A stretch of DNA of 64,000 bases from positions 496,001 through 560,000 of the forward strand of contig NZ_BNGS01000003.1 in assembly GCF_014905555.1 (NCBI RefSeq), given 5' to 3'. The stretch's first letter is position 1. Every line of letters starts with the position of its first letter. The notes under the pieces are model-generated. The model searched no databases. It saw only the letters and a program-made list of their open reading frames with translations, and was not told where the DNA came from. This stretch comes from Streptomyces sp. Y2F8-2 (lineage in GTDB: Bacteria > Actinomycetota > Actinomycetes > Streptomycetales > Streptomycetaceae). Below are positions 1 to 8,568 of the stretch, piece by piece. The position numbers and the translations under genes are program-made.

Positions 1-1383
1 ATCACGGACTCCGCATACGTCGCGGTCTCCATGCGCACCATGACGCGCATGGGCCAGGCGGTCCTCGACGAGCTCGGCTCCGAGGGCTTCTTCGTCAAGG
101 CCGTCCACTCGCTGGGCGCCCCGCTCGAGCCCGGCCAGGAGGACGTGCCCTGGCCCTGCAACTCGACCAAGTACATCTCGCACTTCCCGGAGGCCCGCGA
201 GATCTGGTCGTACGGCTCCGGCTACGGCGGCAACGCACTCCTGGGCAAGAAGTGCTACGCGCTGCGTATCGCCTCGGTCATGGCGCGTGACGAGGGCTGG
301 CTGGCCGAGCACATGCTGATCCTCAAGCTCACGCCCCCGCAGGGCGAGTCCAAGTACGTCGCCGCCGCCTTCCCGAGCGCCTGCGGCAAGACGAACCTCG
401 CCATGCTGGAGCCGACGATCTCCGGCTGGACGGTCGAGACGATCGGCGACGACATCGCGTGGATGCGGTTCGGCGAGGACGGCCGCCTGTACGCGATCAA
501 CCCCGAGGCGGGCTTCTTCGGCGTCGCGCCCGGCACCGGTGAGCACACCAACGCCAACGCGATGAAGACGCTGTGGGGCAACGCGGTCTTCACCAACGTC
601 GCCCTCACCGACGACAACGACATCTGGTGGGAGGGCATGACCGAGGAGTCGCCCGCCCACCTGACCGACTGGAAGGGCAACGACTGGACTCCGGAGTCGG
701 AGACCCCGGCCGCCCACCCGAACGCCCGCTTCACGGTCCCGGCCTCGCAGTGCCCGATCATCGCGCCCGAGTGGGAGGACCCGAAGGGCGTGCCGATCTC
801 GGCGATCCTGTTCGGCGGCCGCCGCGCCACCGCGGTCCCGCTGGTGACCGAGTCGTTCGACTGGAACCACGGCGTGTTCCTCGGCGCGAACGTGGCGAGC
901 GAGAAGACGGCGGCGGCCGAGGGCAAGGTCGGCGAGCTGCGCCGCGACCCCTTCGCCATGCTCCCCTTCTGCGGCTACAACATGGGCGACTACATGGCCC
1001 ACTGGATCGAGGTCGCCAAGGACAAGGACCAGTCCAAGCTGCCGAAGATCTACTACGTCAACTGGTTCCGCAAGAACGACGAGGGCAAGTTCGTCTGGCC
1101 GGGCTTCGGCGAGAACAGTCGCGTCCTGAAGTGGATCGTGGAGCGCCTGGAGGGCAAGGCCGAGGGCGTCGAGACCCCGATCGGCATCCTGCCGGCCAAG
1201 GGGGCCCTGGACACGAACGGCCTCGAACTGTCCGAGTCCGACCTGGAGTTCCTGCTCACGGTCGACAAGGAGGTCTGGCGCGAGGAGGCCGCCCTGGTCC
1301 CCGAGCACCTCAACACCTTCGGCGACCACACCCCGAAGGAGCTGTGGGACGAGTACCGCGCCCTGGTGCAGCGCCTGGGCTGA
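1..1383 (+). CDS. pckG: Phosphoenolpyruvate carboxykinase (GTP), 3' part
   Basis: Converts oxaloacetate plus GTP to phosphoenolpyruvate, the gateway from the TCA cycle to gluconeogenesis in the cytosol. The reading frame is open from base 1, so the N-terminus (about 150 residues of a usual ~610) lies outside the window; 460 residues are visible. The P-loop/catalytic cysteine motif [15 protein letters not shown] is at about residues 124-138, followed by conserved GDDIAWM and [13 protein letters not shown]. The GTP rather than ATP class follows from this motif set. The C-terminus is intact and is followed by two strong hairpins. Its location on the same segment as two fumarases and FBPase is ordinary for Streptomyces core metabolism. 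Identification is very secure. Confidence 0.97.
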   Translation: MTDSAYVAVSMRTMTRMGQAVLDELGSEGFFVKAVHSLGAPLEPGQEDVPWPCNSTKYISHFPEAREIWSYGSGYGGNALLGKKCYALRIASVMARDEGWLAEHMLILKLTPPQGESKYVAAAFPSACGKTNLAMLEPTISGWTVETIGDDIAWMRFGEDGRLYAINPEAGFFGVAPGTGEHTNANAMKTLWGNAVFTNVALTDDNDIWWEGMTEESPAHLTDWKGNDWTPESETPAAHPNARFTVPASQCPIIAPEWEDPKGVPISAILFGGRRATAVPLVTESFDWNHGVFLGANVASEKTAAAEGKVGELRRDPFAMLPFCGYNMGDYMAHWIEVAKDKDQSKLPKIYYVNWFRKNDEGKFVWPGFGENSRVLKWIVERLEGKAEGVETPIGILPAKGALDTNGLELSESDLEFLLTVDKEVWREEAALVPEHLNTFGDHTPKELWDEYRALVQRLG

Positions 1384-1398
1384 CGCCCCCTTTGAACT

Positions 1399-1451
1399 CC
1401 GCGGCCGGTCGGACTTGCCCTGACCTGCGACGTCGTCAGGACCGGCCGCGG
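1399..1451 (+). terminator. First hairpin after pckG
   Basis: A 12-bp perfect inverted repeat (CCGCGGCCGGTC / GACCGGCCGCGG) encloses a second small stem (CCTGAC / GTCAGG). It begins 15 bases after the pckG stop and has no T-tract, as is common for actinobacterial terminators. It is followed directly by a second hairpin. Confidence 0.7.
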
Positions 1452-1465
1452 TGACAGCATCAAGC

Positions 1466-1505
1466 GAGGCCGGGGTCCGTACAACGGTGTACGGGCCCCG
1501 GCCTC
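1466..1505 (+). terminator. Second, stronger hairpin after pckG
   Basis: An 18-bp stem with one G-T pair and a four-base loop (positions 1466-1483 and 1488-1505, loop ACGG). With the preceding hairpin it makes a tandem terminator isolating pckG from the next transcription unit. Confidence 0.8.
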
Positions 1506-1746
1506 TCTGCGTCATGACCCACTCGGCGTGCAGAATATGCCGCTGGCTCACTCCCGGCGGCTTTTTTCGGTGCGGAGGCCGCTCGGGTGATCTCCGTCTG
1601 TGACACGGACCGGATCGTAACCATTCGATTGCTGTGAGTTAAGAATGATTCCCGTCCGTAGCCAAGGCGACGTGACACGCATGCGAAAGCGCACGAAGTG
1701 CGCGCGTGCGGTCTGATCCCTCCAAGTTAGTGAGGAAGGTTCTCTG
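1506..1746 (+). promoter_or_regulatory. Leader/promoter region of collagen-like gene
   Basis: About 240 bases without a gene. It must carry the promoter of the downstream secreted protein, but no convincing -35/-10 pair could be picked. A 6-bp hairpin (GCGCAC GAA GTGCGC, 1689-1703) lies in the presumed untranslated leader, and a GAGGAAGG ribosome-binding site sits just before the GTG at 1747. Confidence 0.35.
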
Positions 1747-2253
1747 GTGAGCCGTAGAACGATCCGTAGTTCACGCGCGAAGACCGCCATGACGGTGGCG
1801 GCGGGCGCGCTTGCCGTGGCACTCAACGTCGTCCCGAGTGCGACGGCGGTCGCCGCCACGATCCACAGCTCAGGCGGTGACGGTGTCGCCCAGCCCGGTC
1901 CGGACCGCGGGCCGCAGGGGCCGCGCGGCGAGAGGGGCCCGGCCGGTCCCCAGGGCCCGGCCGGTCCCCAGGGCCCGCCCGGACTGACTGACACCTACAC
2001 CGTGACGGACGCCACCCCGATCACCTCTACCGACCCCCTCGGGACGGCGTCCATCGCCACGTGCGCCGACAACAACGACGAAGTCACCGGCGGTGGATAC
2101 CTCGTCACCGGCCCGCTGAACGCTGTCAACGTGATCGAGAGCCGTCCGGTCGACTCCGCTCCCGACGCGTGGCGGGTCAGCGCCGACGCCCTCCTGCCCG
2201 CCGGGACGACCGTCACGGCCTACGTCGTCTGCGCGAGGGTTCCGGGCGTGTAA
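1747..2253 (+). CDS. Secreted collagen-like triple-repeat protein
   Basis: A 168-residue protein of unknown function. The N-terminus is a signal peptide: basic start, then a hydrophobic stretch at about residues 15-38 ending in Ala-rich sequence. Residues about 52-79 form a run of Gly-X-Y triplets (GPQGPRGERGPAGPQGPAG and onward), the hallmark of bacterial collagen-like segments. The remaining ~85 residues look like a small beta-rich globular domain with two cysteines that could pair. The GTG start follows a good GAGGAAGG site. Bacterial collagen-like proteins can trimerise through such repeats and are often surface or matrix components; that role is inferred here. It is a single-gene unit with its own leader. 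Confidence 0.8.
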   Translation: MSRRTIRSSRAKTAMTVAAGALAVALNVVPSATAVAATIHSSGGDGVAQPGPDRGPQGPRGERGPAGPQGPAGPQGPPGLTDTYTVTDATPITSTDPLGTASIATCADNNDEVTGGGYLVTGPLNAVNVIESRPVDSAPDAWRVSADALLPAGTTVTAYVVCARVPGV

Positions 2254-2406
2254 CTCCCGAACGATCGGCGGCGTGATCTCGGCCGGCCGTATCACCGGGG
2301 AAAGGCGACGGCGCCTCGAGGCTTCGGTCTCGTGGGTGCCGTCCGCCGTTTCCGACGACGCGCCGTGTTGAGCCCAAGTGACCGTGGGCCGACCGAAGTC
2401 GTGGCG

Positions 2407-2444
2407 CCCGGTCCGCGCGTCTCTGGGTGTCCACGCGGACCGGG
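2407..2444. terminator. Hairpin between convergent genes
   Basis: Inverted repeat CCCGGTCCG...CGGACCGGG with a short bulge, between the 3' ends of the collagen-like gene (+) and the small hypothetical gene (-). It could serve both directions. Confidence 0.5.
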
Positions 2445-2479
2445 GCCGTTGAAGGGGAGCCGTCGTGCGGCTCGGAGGG

Positions 2480-2908
2480 TCAGCCCGCGGTGATGGGCTC
2501 GCGCGGGTCGGCCAGTGCGGCGCTGTGCGCGTCCATGCGTTCCGCCGACAGGATCGCCGCCGCCGTGTCCGCGCGGGACGCGGCCACCACCAGGGCGCGG
2601 CCCGCCAGCGTGTGGGCGCGGCGGTGGAGGGCCGTGATGCGCGGCTCCGGCCCGCGGGCGGCGGTGGTCGCGCGCAGGGGTGTCACGCCACCGCGCAACC
2701 GCGTCACCTGCTCGGCGAGCCGTTCCGCGGCCGTGTCCAGGTCGGCGGAGGGGGTCAGGGCGCGCAGTTCGTCCGTCACCGTGAGCAGCGCCGCCAGATG
2801 GCCCGCGAGCTGGATGTCCAGTTCCTCCTCGCGTGAACGGTGCGGGAAGTCGGCCCCGGTGGCGTCGGCCATCGTGTGGACCGACTTGGTGCGGATCGGT
2901 TCGTACAT
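2480..2908 (-). CDS. Small helical protein of unknown function
   Basis: A 142-residue protein starting at MYEPIRTKS, chosen because AGGAGG lies seven bases upstream; an earlier in-frame ATG at 2941 would place that site inside the gene. The sequence is rich in Ala, Leu, Arg and Glu with spaced heptad-like leucines, suggesting a mostly helical soluble protein. It has no membrane segment and no cysteine or metal motif. I do not recognise the family. It is convergent with the collagen-like gene and lies upstream of nothing obvious, since the next gene on the same strand begins 1.3 kb away. Confidence 0.7.
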   Translation of the reverse strand: MYEPIRTKSVHTMADATGADFPHRSREEELDIQLAGHLAALLTVTDELRALTPSADLDTAAERLAEQVTRLRGGVTPLRATTAARGPEPRITALHRRAHTLAGRALVVAASRADTAAAILSAERMDAHSAALADPREPITAG

Positions 2909-3019
2909 GGGATGGCCTCCTGACGTCTGACAGGAAGCCATCTTAGCTTAGAACTTGTCTAAAGTTACCTGGATCTCGGAATGTGGTCGGCGCTCACGCC
3001 ACGTGAGCCCGCGCGGGCG

Positions 3020-4231
3020 TCACGGCTGGCTGTAGCCGTCCAGGAAGTTCCCGATGCGGGTGATCGCCGACGTCAGGTCCGCCACCGTCGGCAGGGTCAC
3101 CACTCGGAAGTGGTCCGGCTCGGTCCAGTTGAAGCCCGTTCCCTGGACGACCATGATCTTCTCGCGGCGCAGCAGGTCCAGGACCATCTGCCGGTCGTCC
3201 TTGATCTTGAAGACCTTCGGGTCGAGGCGGGGGAAGAGGTACAGCGCGCCCTTCGGCTTCACGCAGGTCACGCCCGGGATCTGGGTCAGCAGATCGTACG
3301 CCGCGTCCCGCTGCTCCTTCAGCCGTCCGCCCGGCAGTACCAGGTCGTTGATCGTCTGCCGGCCGCTGAGTGCCGCCACCACGCCGTGCTGGCCCGGCAT
3401 GTTCGCGCACAGGCGCATGTTCGCCAGGATCGTCAGGCCCTCGATGTACGACTCCGCGTGTGCGCGGGGGCCCGAGATGGACATCCAGCCCACCCGGTAG
3501 CCGGCCACCCGGTACGCCTTCGACATGCCGTTGAAGGTGAGGGTCAGCAGGTCCGGGGCCACCGCGGCGGTGGGGATGTGCCGCGCGCCGTCGTAGAGGA
3601 TCTTGTCGTAGATCTCGTCGGAGCAGACGAGCAGGTTGTGGCGGCGGGCGATGTCCGTCAGGCCCCGGATGACCGTCTCGTCGTACACCGCGCCCGTCGG
3701 GTTGTTCGGGTTGATGATGACGATCGCCTTGGTGCGGTCGGTGACCTTCCGCTCCACGTCCGCGAGGTCCGGCATCCAGTCCGACTGCTCGTCGCAGCGG
3801 TAGTGGACGGCCGTGCCGCCCGACAGGGACACCGCCGCCGTCCACAGGGGGTAGTCGGGTGCCGGTACGAGTACCTCGTCGCCGTCGTCCAGCAGGCCCT
3901 GCATGGCCATCACGATCAGCTCGGAGACGCCGTTGCCGATGAAGACGTGCTCGACGTCCGTCTCGATGCCGAGGGTCTGGTTGTGCATGACGACCGCCCG
4001 GCGCGCGGCCAGGAGGCCCTTGGCGTCGCCGTAGCCGTGTGCCGTCGAGACGTTGCGGAGGATGTCCTCGAGGATCTCGGGCGGGCAGTCGAAGCCGAAG
4101 GCGGCCGGATTGCCGGTGTTGAGCTTGAGGATGCGGTGACCCGCCGCCTCCAGCCGCATCGCCTCCTCGAGAACCGGACCCCGGATCTCGTAGCAGACGT
4201 TGGCGAGCTTCGTGGACTGGATCACCTGCAT
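3020..4231 (-). CDS. PLP-dependent aminotransferase (AlaA-like)
   Basis: Class I/II aminotransferase of 403 residues, closest in pattern to the E. coli AlaA glutamate-pyruvate aminotransferase group, so probably an alanine-forming transaminase in the cytosol. Diagnostic segments: LNTGNPAAFGFDCP near the N-terminus, the NPNNPTG motif in the middle, and the PLP lysine in SKAYRVAGYRVGW at about residue 240. The start MQVIQSTKLANVCYEIRGP was chosen because homologues begin there; the frame stays open far upstream only because of high G+C. Divergent from the membrane protein gene at 4357, the two sharing a 125-base promoter region. Confidence 0.92.
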   Translation of the reverse strand: MQVIQSTKLANVCYEIRGPVLEEAMRLEAAGHRILKLNTGNPAAFGFDCPPEILEDILRNVSTAHGYGDAKGLLAARRAVVMHNQTLGIETDVEHVFIGNGVSELIVMAMQGLLDDGDEVLVPAPDYPLWTAAVSLSGGTAVHYRCDEQSDWMPDLADVERKVTDRTKAIVIINPNNPTGAVYDETVIRGLTDIARRHNLLVCSDEIYDKILYDGARHIPTAAVAPDLLTLTFNGMSKAYRVAGYRVGWMSISGPRAHAESYIEGLTILANMRLCANMPGQHGVVAALSGRQTINDLVLPGGRLKEQRDAAYDLLTQIPGVTCVKPKGALYLFPRLDPKVFKIKDDRQMVLDLLRREKIMVVQGTGFNWTEPDHFRVVTLPTVADLTSAITRIGNFLDGYSQP

Positions 4232-4356
4232 GTCCGCGAGCTTACGGCCGCGTAACGGCCCACGCGGCGTGTTTTCCACCACGTGAGACGGGAGGGATCG
4301 GCCGGTTGTCACCGCGACTGCACCACCGATCCCAGTCGCCTCTACAATGCGCCCAC

Positions 4357-5118
4357 ATGTCATGGCAGCATCACCCCGGTGACGGGGCGTACGGCCCGAA
4401 TGACGGGGCATACGGGTCGAACGCCGAGAACGGTGCGGCCGCCGGGTACCCCGCCGGTGGGTCGCATCCGGACGGCGGCGAGGACCGGAATCAGCCGAAC
4501 GTGTATCACCCGTATGCGGTAGCAGAGCCGGACTACGGGGGCTACGCCGATCCGGCGGCCGCCCATGGCTGGCAGAACGCCTACGACGAGACCCGCGAGC
4601 TGCCTGTGACGCATGGGGCCGACGGTGGCGCCATCGATACCGGAGTCGTCGGGGAGGCCCGCGCTTCGCGGCGCCGGGCCCGGACCTCGTCGCGCTCCCC
4701 TCTGCCTCGCCGTGCGGCCCTCGCCGTGGGCGCGCTCGGTGCCGTGGGCGTCGTCGTCGCACTCGCCGGCGGCTTCGGCTCCGGTTCCTCCGGCGCACCC
4801 GCGGACGCCGGGCAGTCGGCCCGGCCGAAGGCGGCACCGTCCGCGTCGCCCACGGAGGCGACCGGTATCGCATCCTCCTCTGCCGCCGGGCCGTCCCGCA
4901 CCGCCGGATCCGTTGCCGCCGCCACCGAGGCGTCCGCCACTCCCGGCGCCTCGCGGGGCGCCGCCCCGGTGTCGGCCACTTCCGAGGCGCCCACGTCCGC
5001 CGCCCCCACCGCCGGGGGGTCCTCCGCCACCCCCACCGACCCCGCGAGCGCCACCACGCCGGGCAACTCCGGCGGCAAGCCCGGCCGCGGACGCGGGGCC
5101 ACCAAGGGGCCGAAGTAG
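4357..5118 (+). CDS. Single-pass membrane protein with low-complexity tail
   Basis: A 253-residue protein starting MSWQHHPGDGAYG. The N-terminal ~100 residues are hydrophilic and Gly/Tyr/Asn-rich. A basic RRARTSSRSPLPRR segment then precedes one membrane span (AALAVGALGAVGVVVALAGG, about residues 128-147). The rest is an Ala/Ser/Thr/Pro-rich extracytoplasmic tail ending in GRGRGATKGPK. The layout resembles Streptomyces cell-surface anchor or stalk proteins with no enzymatic domain. Function unknown. It lies back to back with the aminotransferase gene and is followed by its own intergenic spacer. Confidence 0.75.
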   Translation: MSWQHHPGDGAYGPNDGAYGSNAENGAAAGYPAGGSHPDGGEDRNQPNVYHPYAVAEPDYGGYADPAAAHGWQNAYDETRELPVTHGADGGAIDTGVVGEARASRRRARTSSRSPLPRRAALAVGALGAVGVVVALAGGFGSGSSGAPADAGQSARPKAAPSASPTEATGIASSSAAGPSRTAGSVAAATEASATPGASRGAAPVSATSEAPTSAAPTAGGSSATPTDPASATTPGNSGGKPGRGRGATKGPK

Positions 5119-5261
5119 GACAGCCGCCCGTAGCCCGCGGCCGAAAACCGCTCCTTGTCCCCGCACGCCCCTCCATTCACAATGCGCATGACAAATCAGG
5201 GACGGCCGGAAGACCTCCGGCCGTCCACGTCATCGCACCTCATCGAGAGGGGACCCCCCAC

Positions 5262-6116
5262 ATGAGAAAGCCTCTCGCCGCCGCGCTCCTCGCTCTGGCC
5301 CTGGCCGGAGCCGGCGCGGCACCGGCGGTCGCGGCACCCGCGGCCGCCGGGACGGCGACGAAGGACAGGACGGCCACGATCCAGGCCGTCGACTTCGCCG
5401 GCACCGTCTCGCTCAGCAACTGCTCCGGCTCCGTCATCCGCTTCCCGAACTCCGCGGACAGCGACCCCGCGCTCGTCCTGAGCAACGGCCACTGCCTGGA
5501 GACCGGATTCCCCGGGCCCGGGGAGGTCATCGTCGACCAGGCCTCCAGCCGCTCCTTCGGCCTGCTCAACTCGTCCGGCACCAGGATCGCGACGCTACGC
5601 GCGAGCAAGGTCGCGTACTCGACGATGACCGACACGGACATCACGATCTACCAGCTCACCCGAACCTACGCGCAGATCAAGAGCTCGTACGGCATCAGCC
5701 CTCTCACTGTCGCCGACACCCACCCCGTCGCCGGCACCGCCATCAAGGTCGTCTCCGGCTACTGGAAGCGCATCTACAGCTGCAACATCGACGGGTTCGT
5801 GTACCGCCTGAAGGAGGGCGACTGGACCTGGAAGGACTCGGTCCGTTACACCTCCGCCTGCAACACCATCGGCGGCACCTCCGGATCGCCCGTCATCGAC
5901 AATGCCACCGGCAAGGTCGTCGCCGTCAACAACACCGGCAACGAGGACGGTGAGCGCTGCACGGAGAACAACCCCTGCGAGGTCGACGCGGGCGGCAACG
6001 TCACCGTCCGCCAGGGCATCAACTACGCCGAGGAGACCTACCAGATCCCGGCCTGCTTCGGCGCCGGAAACAAGCTGAACCTGAACGCGAGCGGCTGCGT
6101 CCTGCCCAAGCCGTAG
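5262..6116 (+). CDS. Secreted trypsin-like serine protease
   Basis: A 284-residue chymotrypsin-fold (S1-type) peptidase with an N-terminal signal peptide (MRKPLAAALLALALAGAG, cleavage probably after AVAAP). Catalytic residues are visible: His in LSNGHCLE, Asp in MTDTDITIYQL and Ser in GGTSGSPVID. Three or four cysteine pairs are possible, consistent with secretion. The start has a strong GAGAGGGGA site. Probably degrades extracellular protein during growth on complex substrates. It is monocistronic and followed by a GC-rich inverted repeat. Confidence 0.9.
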   Translation: MRKPLAAALLALALAGAGAAPAVAAPAAAGTATKDRTATIQAVDFAGTVSLSNCSGSVIRFPNSADSDPALVLSNGHCLETGFPGPGEVIVDQASSRSFGLLNSSGTRIATLRASKVAYSTMTDTDITIYQLTRTYAQIKSSYGISPLTVADTHPVAGTAIKVVSGYWKRIYSCNIDGFVYRLKEGDWTWKDSVRYTSACNTIGGTSGSPVIDNATGKVVAVNNTGNEDGERCTENNPCEVDAGGNVTVRQGINYAEETYQIPACFGAGNKLNLNASGCVLPKP

Positions 6117-6128
6117 GAGGGCCGGTGC

Positions 6129-6172
6129 GGCGGGCGGTCGAAGGTCACACGCGAGTCCTGCGGCCGCCCGCC
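6129..6172. terminator. Inverted repeat after the protease gene
   Basis: GGCGGGCGG (6129-6137) pairs with CCGCCCGCC (6164-6172) across a 26-base loop, between the convergent protease gene and the gene remnant. Weak by loop size, but correctly placed. Confidence 0.4.
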
Positions 6173-6222
6173 CTGCATGCCGGTACGTCCCGCCCGGTCG
6201 CCCTCGCTGCCCTGGCGGTCGG

Positions 6223-6780
6223 TCAGTTCTGTGCGAACAGCTCCTCCGCGCGGGTGACCGTGAGCGCCTGGTCGAACCATGTGCTGAGGGTGTCGAGGTC
6301 GGTGCAGGTGGCGATGCGCGCGCGGGCGGCTTCGGGGACGTCGATGCCGCGGAGGTCGAGGATGCGGAGGATGTCCTCGGCCTTGCCCTTCAGGCGGGTC
6401 TCTTCGATGAGGGTTCCGCTGCCGGGGAAGCGGCTGGTGCGGGTGGTCATCAGTTGCCTCCAGAGTTCGCGGGTCTGGGCGTCGCCCAGGCCGATCTCGG
6501 TGTATTCGGCCCAGTCCGCTGCGGTCTCGCCTCCGGTGTTGGCGAGCGCTGTCGCCAGCGCGTCCAGTATCGCAGGGAGGGCGGGATCCTTGGCGTGGGT
6601 GAGTGCGGAGAAGACGGAGACGGGGAGGTCTCGTGCCGCCTCGTCCGGGTCGGTGATCGCGGGGAGGTTGTCGGGGCCCAGCACCAGCGGGAAGACCGCG
6701 ATGCTGGTGTGGGTCGGCGGGCCGACGCGGATGGGTTCTGCGGCCCAGGACGCAGTCGTTCGGGTGACTTTGCTGCTGGC
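6223..6780 (-). pseudogene. N-terminally truncated remnant of a Streptomyces paralogous family
   Basis: A frame open from the TAA stop at 6781-6783 to 6223 encodes about 185 residues with no proper start. The first GTG (6684) falls inside what reads as conserved sequence: upstream residues SSKVTRTTASWAAEPIRVGP lead straight into LVLGPDNLPAITDPDEAARD. I recognise the style of the multi-copy Streptomyces proteins with a C-terminal ILDLRGIDVPEAARARI and CTDLDTLSTWFDQA segment; these usually have roughly another 100 residues in front. Here the front half is missing and the stop codon of the deacylase gene replaces it in the same frame. So this is probably a deletion or insertion scar. A short expressed protein from GTG 6684 (153 residues) cannot be excluded. 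Confidence 0.65.
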
Positions 6781-8430
6781 TTATGCCGGTGGTGGGCTCC
6801 TGCGGACCGAACGCCCCGCCAGTACGTCCGTCCGCCGGCCGTCCTCGATCACGAAGCGGCCGTCGATCAGGACGTACGGGATGCCCGTCGGCAGCGTGCG
6901 CGGCCGCTCGAAGGTGGAGCCCGCCGCGACCGTGGCCGGGTCGAAGAGCACCAGGTCGGCGCGGTGGCCCTCGCGCACCAGGCCCCGGTCGGGCAGGCGG
7001 AGGCGGGCCGCCGGGCGGCCGGTCAGATGCGCCACGCACTCCTCCAGGGACAGCACCCCCAAGTCCCGTACATACCGGCCCAGATACTCGGGGAAGGTCC
7101 CGTACGCCCGCGGGTGCGGCTTGTCGCCCTGGAGGATGCCGTCCGAGCCGCCGGTGTGGACGCGGTGCCGCATGATCGCCCGCACGTTCTCCTCGTGGCC
7201 CACATGCTGGAGGATCGTCGAGCCGAGGCGGTCATCGGTGAGCAGGCGGCGGGCGACGGTCCACGGGCTCTCGCCGTGCAGGTCCGCCGACTCCTGGACG
7301 GTTCTGCCGACGTACGACGCGAGCGCAGGGTCGGTCACGCCCGAGATCTCGATGGTGTCCCACTCGACGGGCACGCCGTGGCAGCCGTCGGCGCCGACGA
7401 CCTCCATGTGGTGGCGGATCCGCTCGGCCGTCGTGTCGTCGGTGAGCCGCTTGAGGATCTCCGCCGGGCCGCCCTCGCTCGCCCAGCTCGGCAGCAGCGC
7501 CGCCAGCGTCGTGGAGCCGGGGGTGTAGGGGTAGGTGTCCAGCGTGATGTCGGCGCCGGCCGCCAGCGCCTCGTCGAGCAGGGACAGCAACTCGGGGGCG
7601 CGGCCCTTGTTCACGCCGAAGTTCATCGTGGCGTGGGCGAGGTGGAGGGGGCAGCCGGCCTCCCGGGCCAGGCCCACCATCTCCTCGTACGCCTCCAGGG
7701 CGCCCGCCCCGTAACTGCGGTGGTGCGGGCAGTAGTAGCCACCGTAGGACGCCACCACCCGGCACAGTTCGGTGAGTTCGGCGTCCTTCGCGTACATGCC
7801 GGGCGTGTAGGTGAGTCCGGACGACATGCCGACCGCGCCCTGTTCCATGCCCTCCGCGACCAGCCGCCGCATCCGGTCCAGCTCCTCGGGCGTCGCCTCC
7901 CGGTCCTCCCAGCCGACGGCCAGCATCCGGACCGTGCCCTGCGGGATCAGATAGGCCGCGTTGACCGCGATGCCCTCGTCCAGGCGGTCCAGGTACTCGC
8001 CCACCGAACGCCAGGTGAAGTCGATGTCGTCGCCGTACCCGTTCCAGCCGGTGATGGCGCGGCGCACCTCTTCGAGCGTGCGGTCGTCGACCGGGGCGTA
8101 CGACAACCCGTCCTGCCCGATGACCTCGAGCGTCACGCCCTGTGCGGCCTTGGCGCTGTGGTCGGGGTCGCGCAGCAGGGCGAGGTCGCTGTGCGCGTGC
8201 ATGTCGATGAAGCCGGGGGAGAGGGCGAGACCCTCCGCGTCCAGCTCCCGCACCGCCCGGGGGCGTTGGCAGCCCGCCTGGGCGGCCTCCTTGACGATCG
8301 AGACGATCCTGCCGTCCTTGATCGCCACATCGGCACGGTAGGAGGGGTCGCCGGTGCCGTCGACGACGTCGGCGTCCCGTATGACGAGATCGGCGAGGTC
8401 GGTGAAATCCACGGGGTCCATACCGTCCAC
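6781..8430 (-). CDS. N-acyl-D-amino-acid deacylase family amidohydrolase
   Basis: A 549-residue cytosolic metallohydrolase of the D-aminoacylase family, which removes acyl groups from N-acyl-D-amino acids. Visible metal-site motifs: HAH at 78-80 within FIDMHAHSDLALL, HH at 236-237, HLAHA at 263-267, and GGSDG near 430. The position normally holding a metal-bridging Cys (family GNCG) reads GQDG at 105-108, so the subfamily and substrate may differ from classical D-aminoacylase. GTG start at 8430 follows AGGAGG by four bases; an ATG at 8421 is possible. It lies downstream of the PLP enzyme, separated by a 26-bp tandem repeat array, and is probably co-transcribed. Inferred role: deacylation of an N-acyl-2-amino-aldonate such as N-acetylglucosaminate. 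Confidence 0.85.
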   Translation of the reverse strand: MDGMDPVDFTDLADLVIRDADVVDGTGDPSYRADVAIKDGRIVSIVKEAAQAGCQRPRAVRELDAEGLALSPGFIDMHAHSDLALLRDPDHSAKAAQGVTLEVIGQDGLSYAPVDDRTLEEVRRAITGWNGYGDDIDFTWRSVGEYLDRLDEGIAVNAAYLIPQGTVRMLAVGWEDREATPEELDRMRRLVAEGMEQGAVGMSSGLTYTPGMYAKDAELTELCRVVASYGGYYCPHHRSYGAGALEAYEEMVGLAREAGCPLHLAHATMNFGVNKGRAPELLSLLDEALAAGADITLDTYPYTPGSTTLAALLPSWASEGGPAEILKRLTDDTTAERIRHHMEVVGADGCHGVPVEWDTIEISGVTDPALASYVGRTVQESADLHGESPWTVARRLLTDDRLGSTILQHVGHEENVRAIMRHRVHTGGSDGILQGDKPHPRAYGTFPEYLGRYVRDLGVLSLEECVAHLTGRPAARLRLPDRGLVREGHRADLVLFDPATVAAGSTFERPRTLPTGIPYVLIDGRFVIEDGRRTDVLAGRSVRRSPPPA

Positions 8431-8437
8431 GGGGCCT

Positions 8438-8568
8438 CCTGGAAGAACGTGCGATGTGGTCGACCTGGGAGCACGTGCGTTCCGGCCGACCCGGGAGAAC
8501 GTGCGATGTGGTCGACTTGGAAGAACGTGCGTTGTGGTCGGCCTAGAAGAACGTGCGGATGTAGTCGA
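8438..8568. repeat. 26-bp tandem repeat, about five units
   Basis: Units start at 8438, 8464, 8490, 8516 and 8542; a plus-strand unit begins CCTGGAAGAACGTGCG and ends GTGGTCGA. Units 1 and 3 are nearly identical, unit 2 is the most diverged, and unit 5 (27 bp) is the 3' end of the PLP-enzyme gene, encoding its last residues and stop. The array fills the whole gap to the deacylase ribosome-binding site, so it arose by repeated duplication of the gene's end. Confidence 0.85.

Noticed and set aside
2981..4255. Long plus-strand open frame opposite the aminotransferase gene
   Set aside because: Arg/Val/His-rich translation typical of antisense G+C bias; the minus-strand PLP enzyme has full motifs.
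8438..8568. CRISPR array
   Set aside because: The repeats are contiguous and have no spacers; the last unit is coding sequence, and no cas genes are present.
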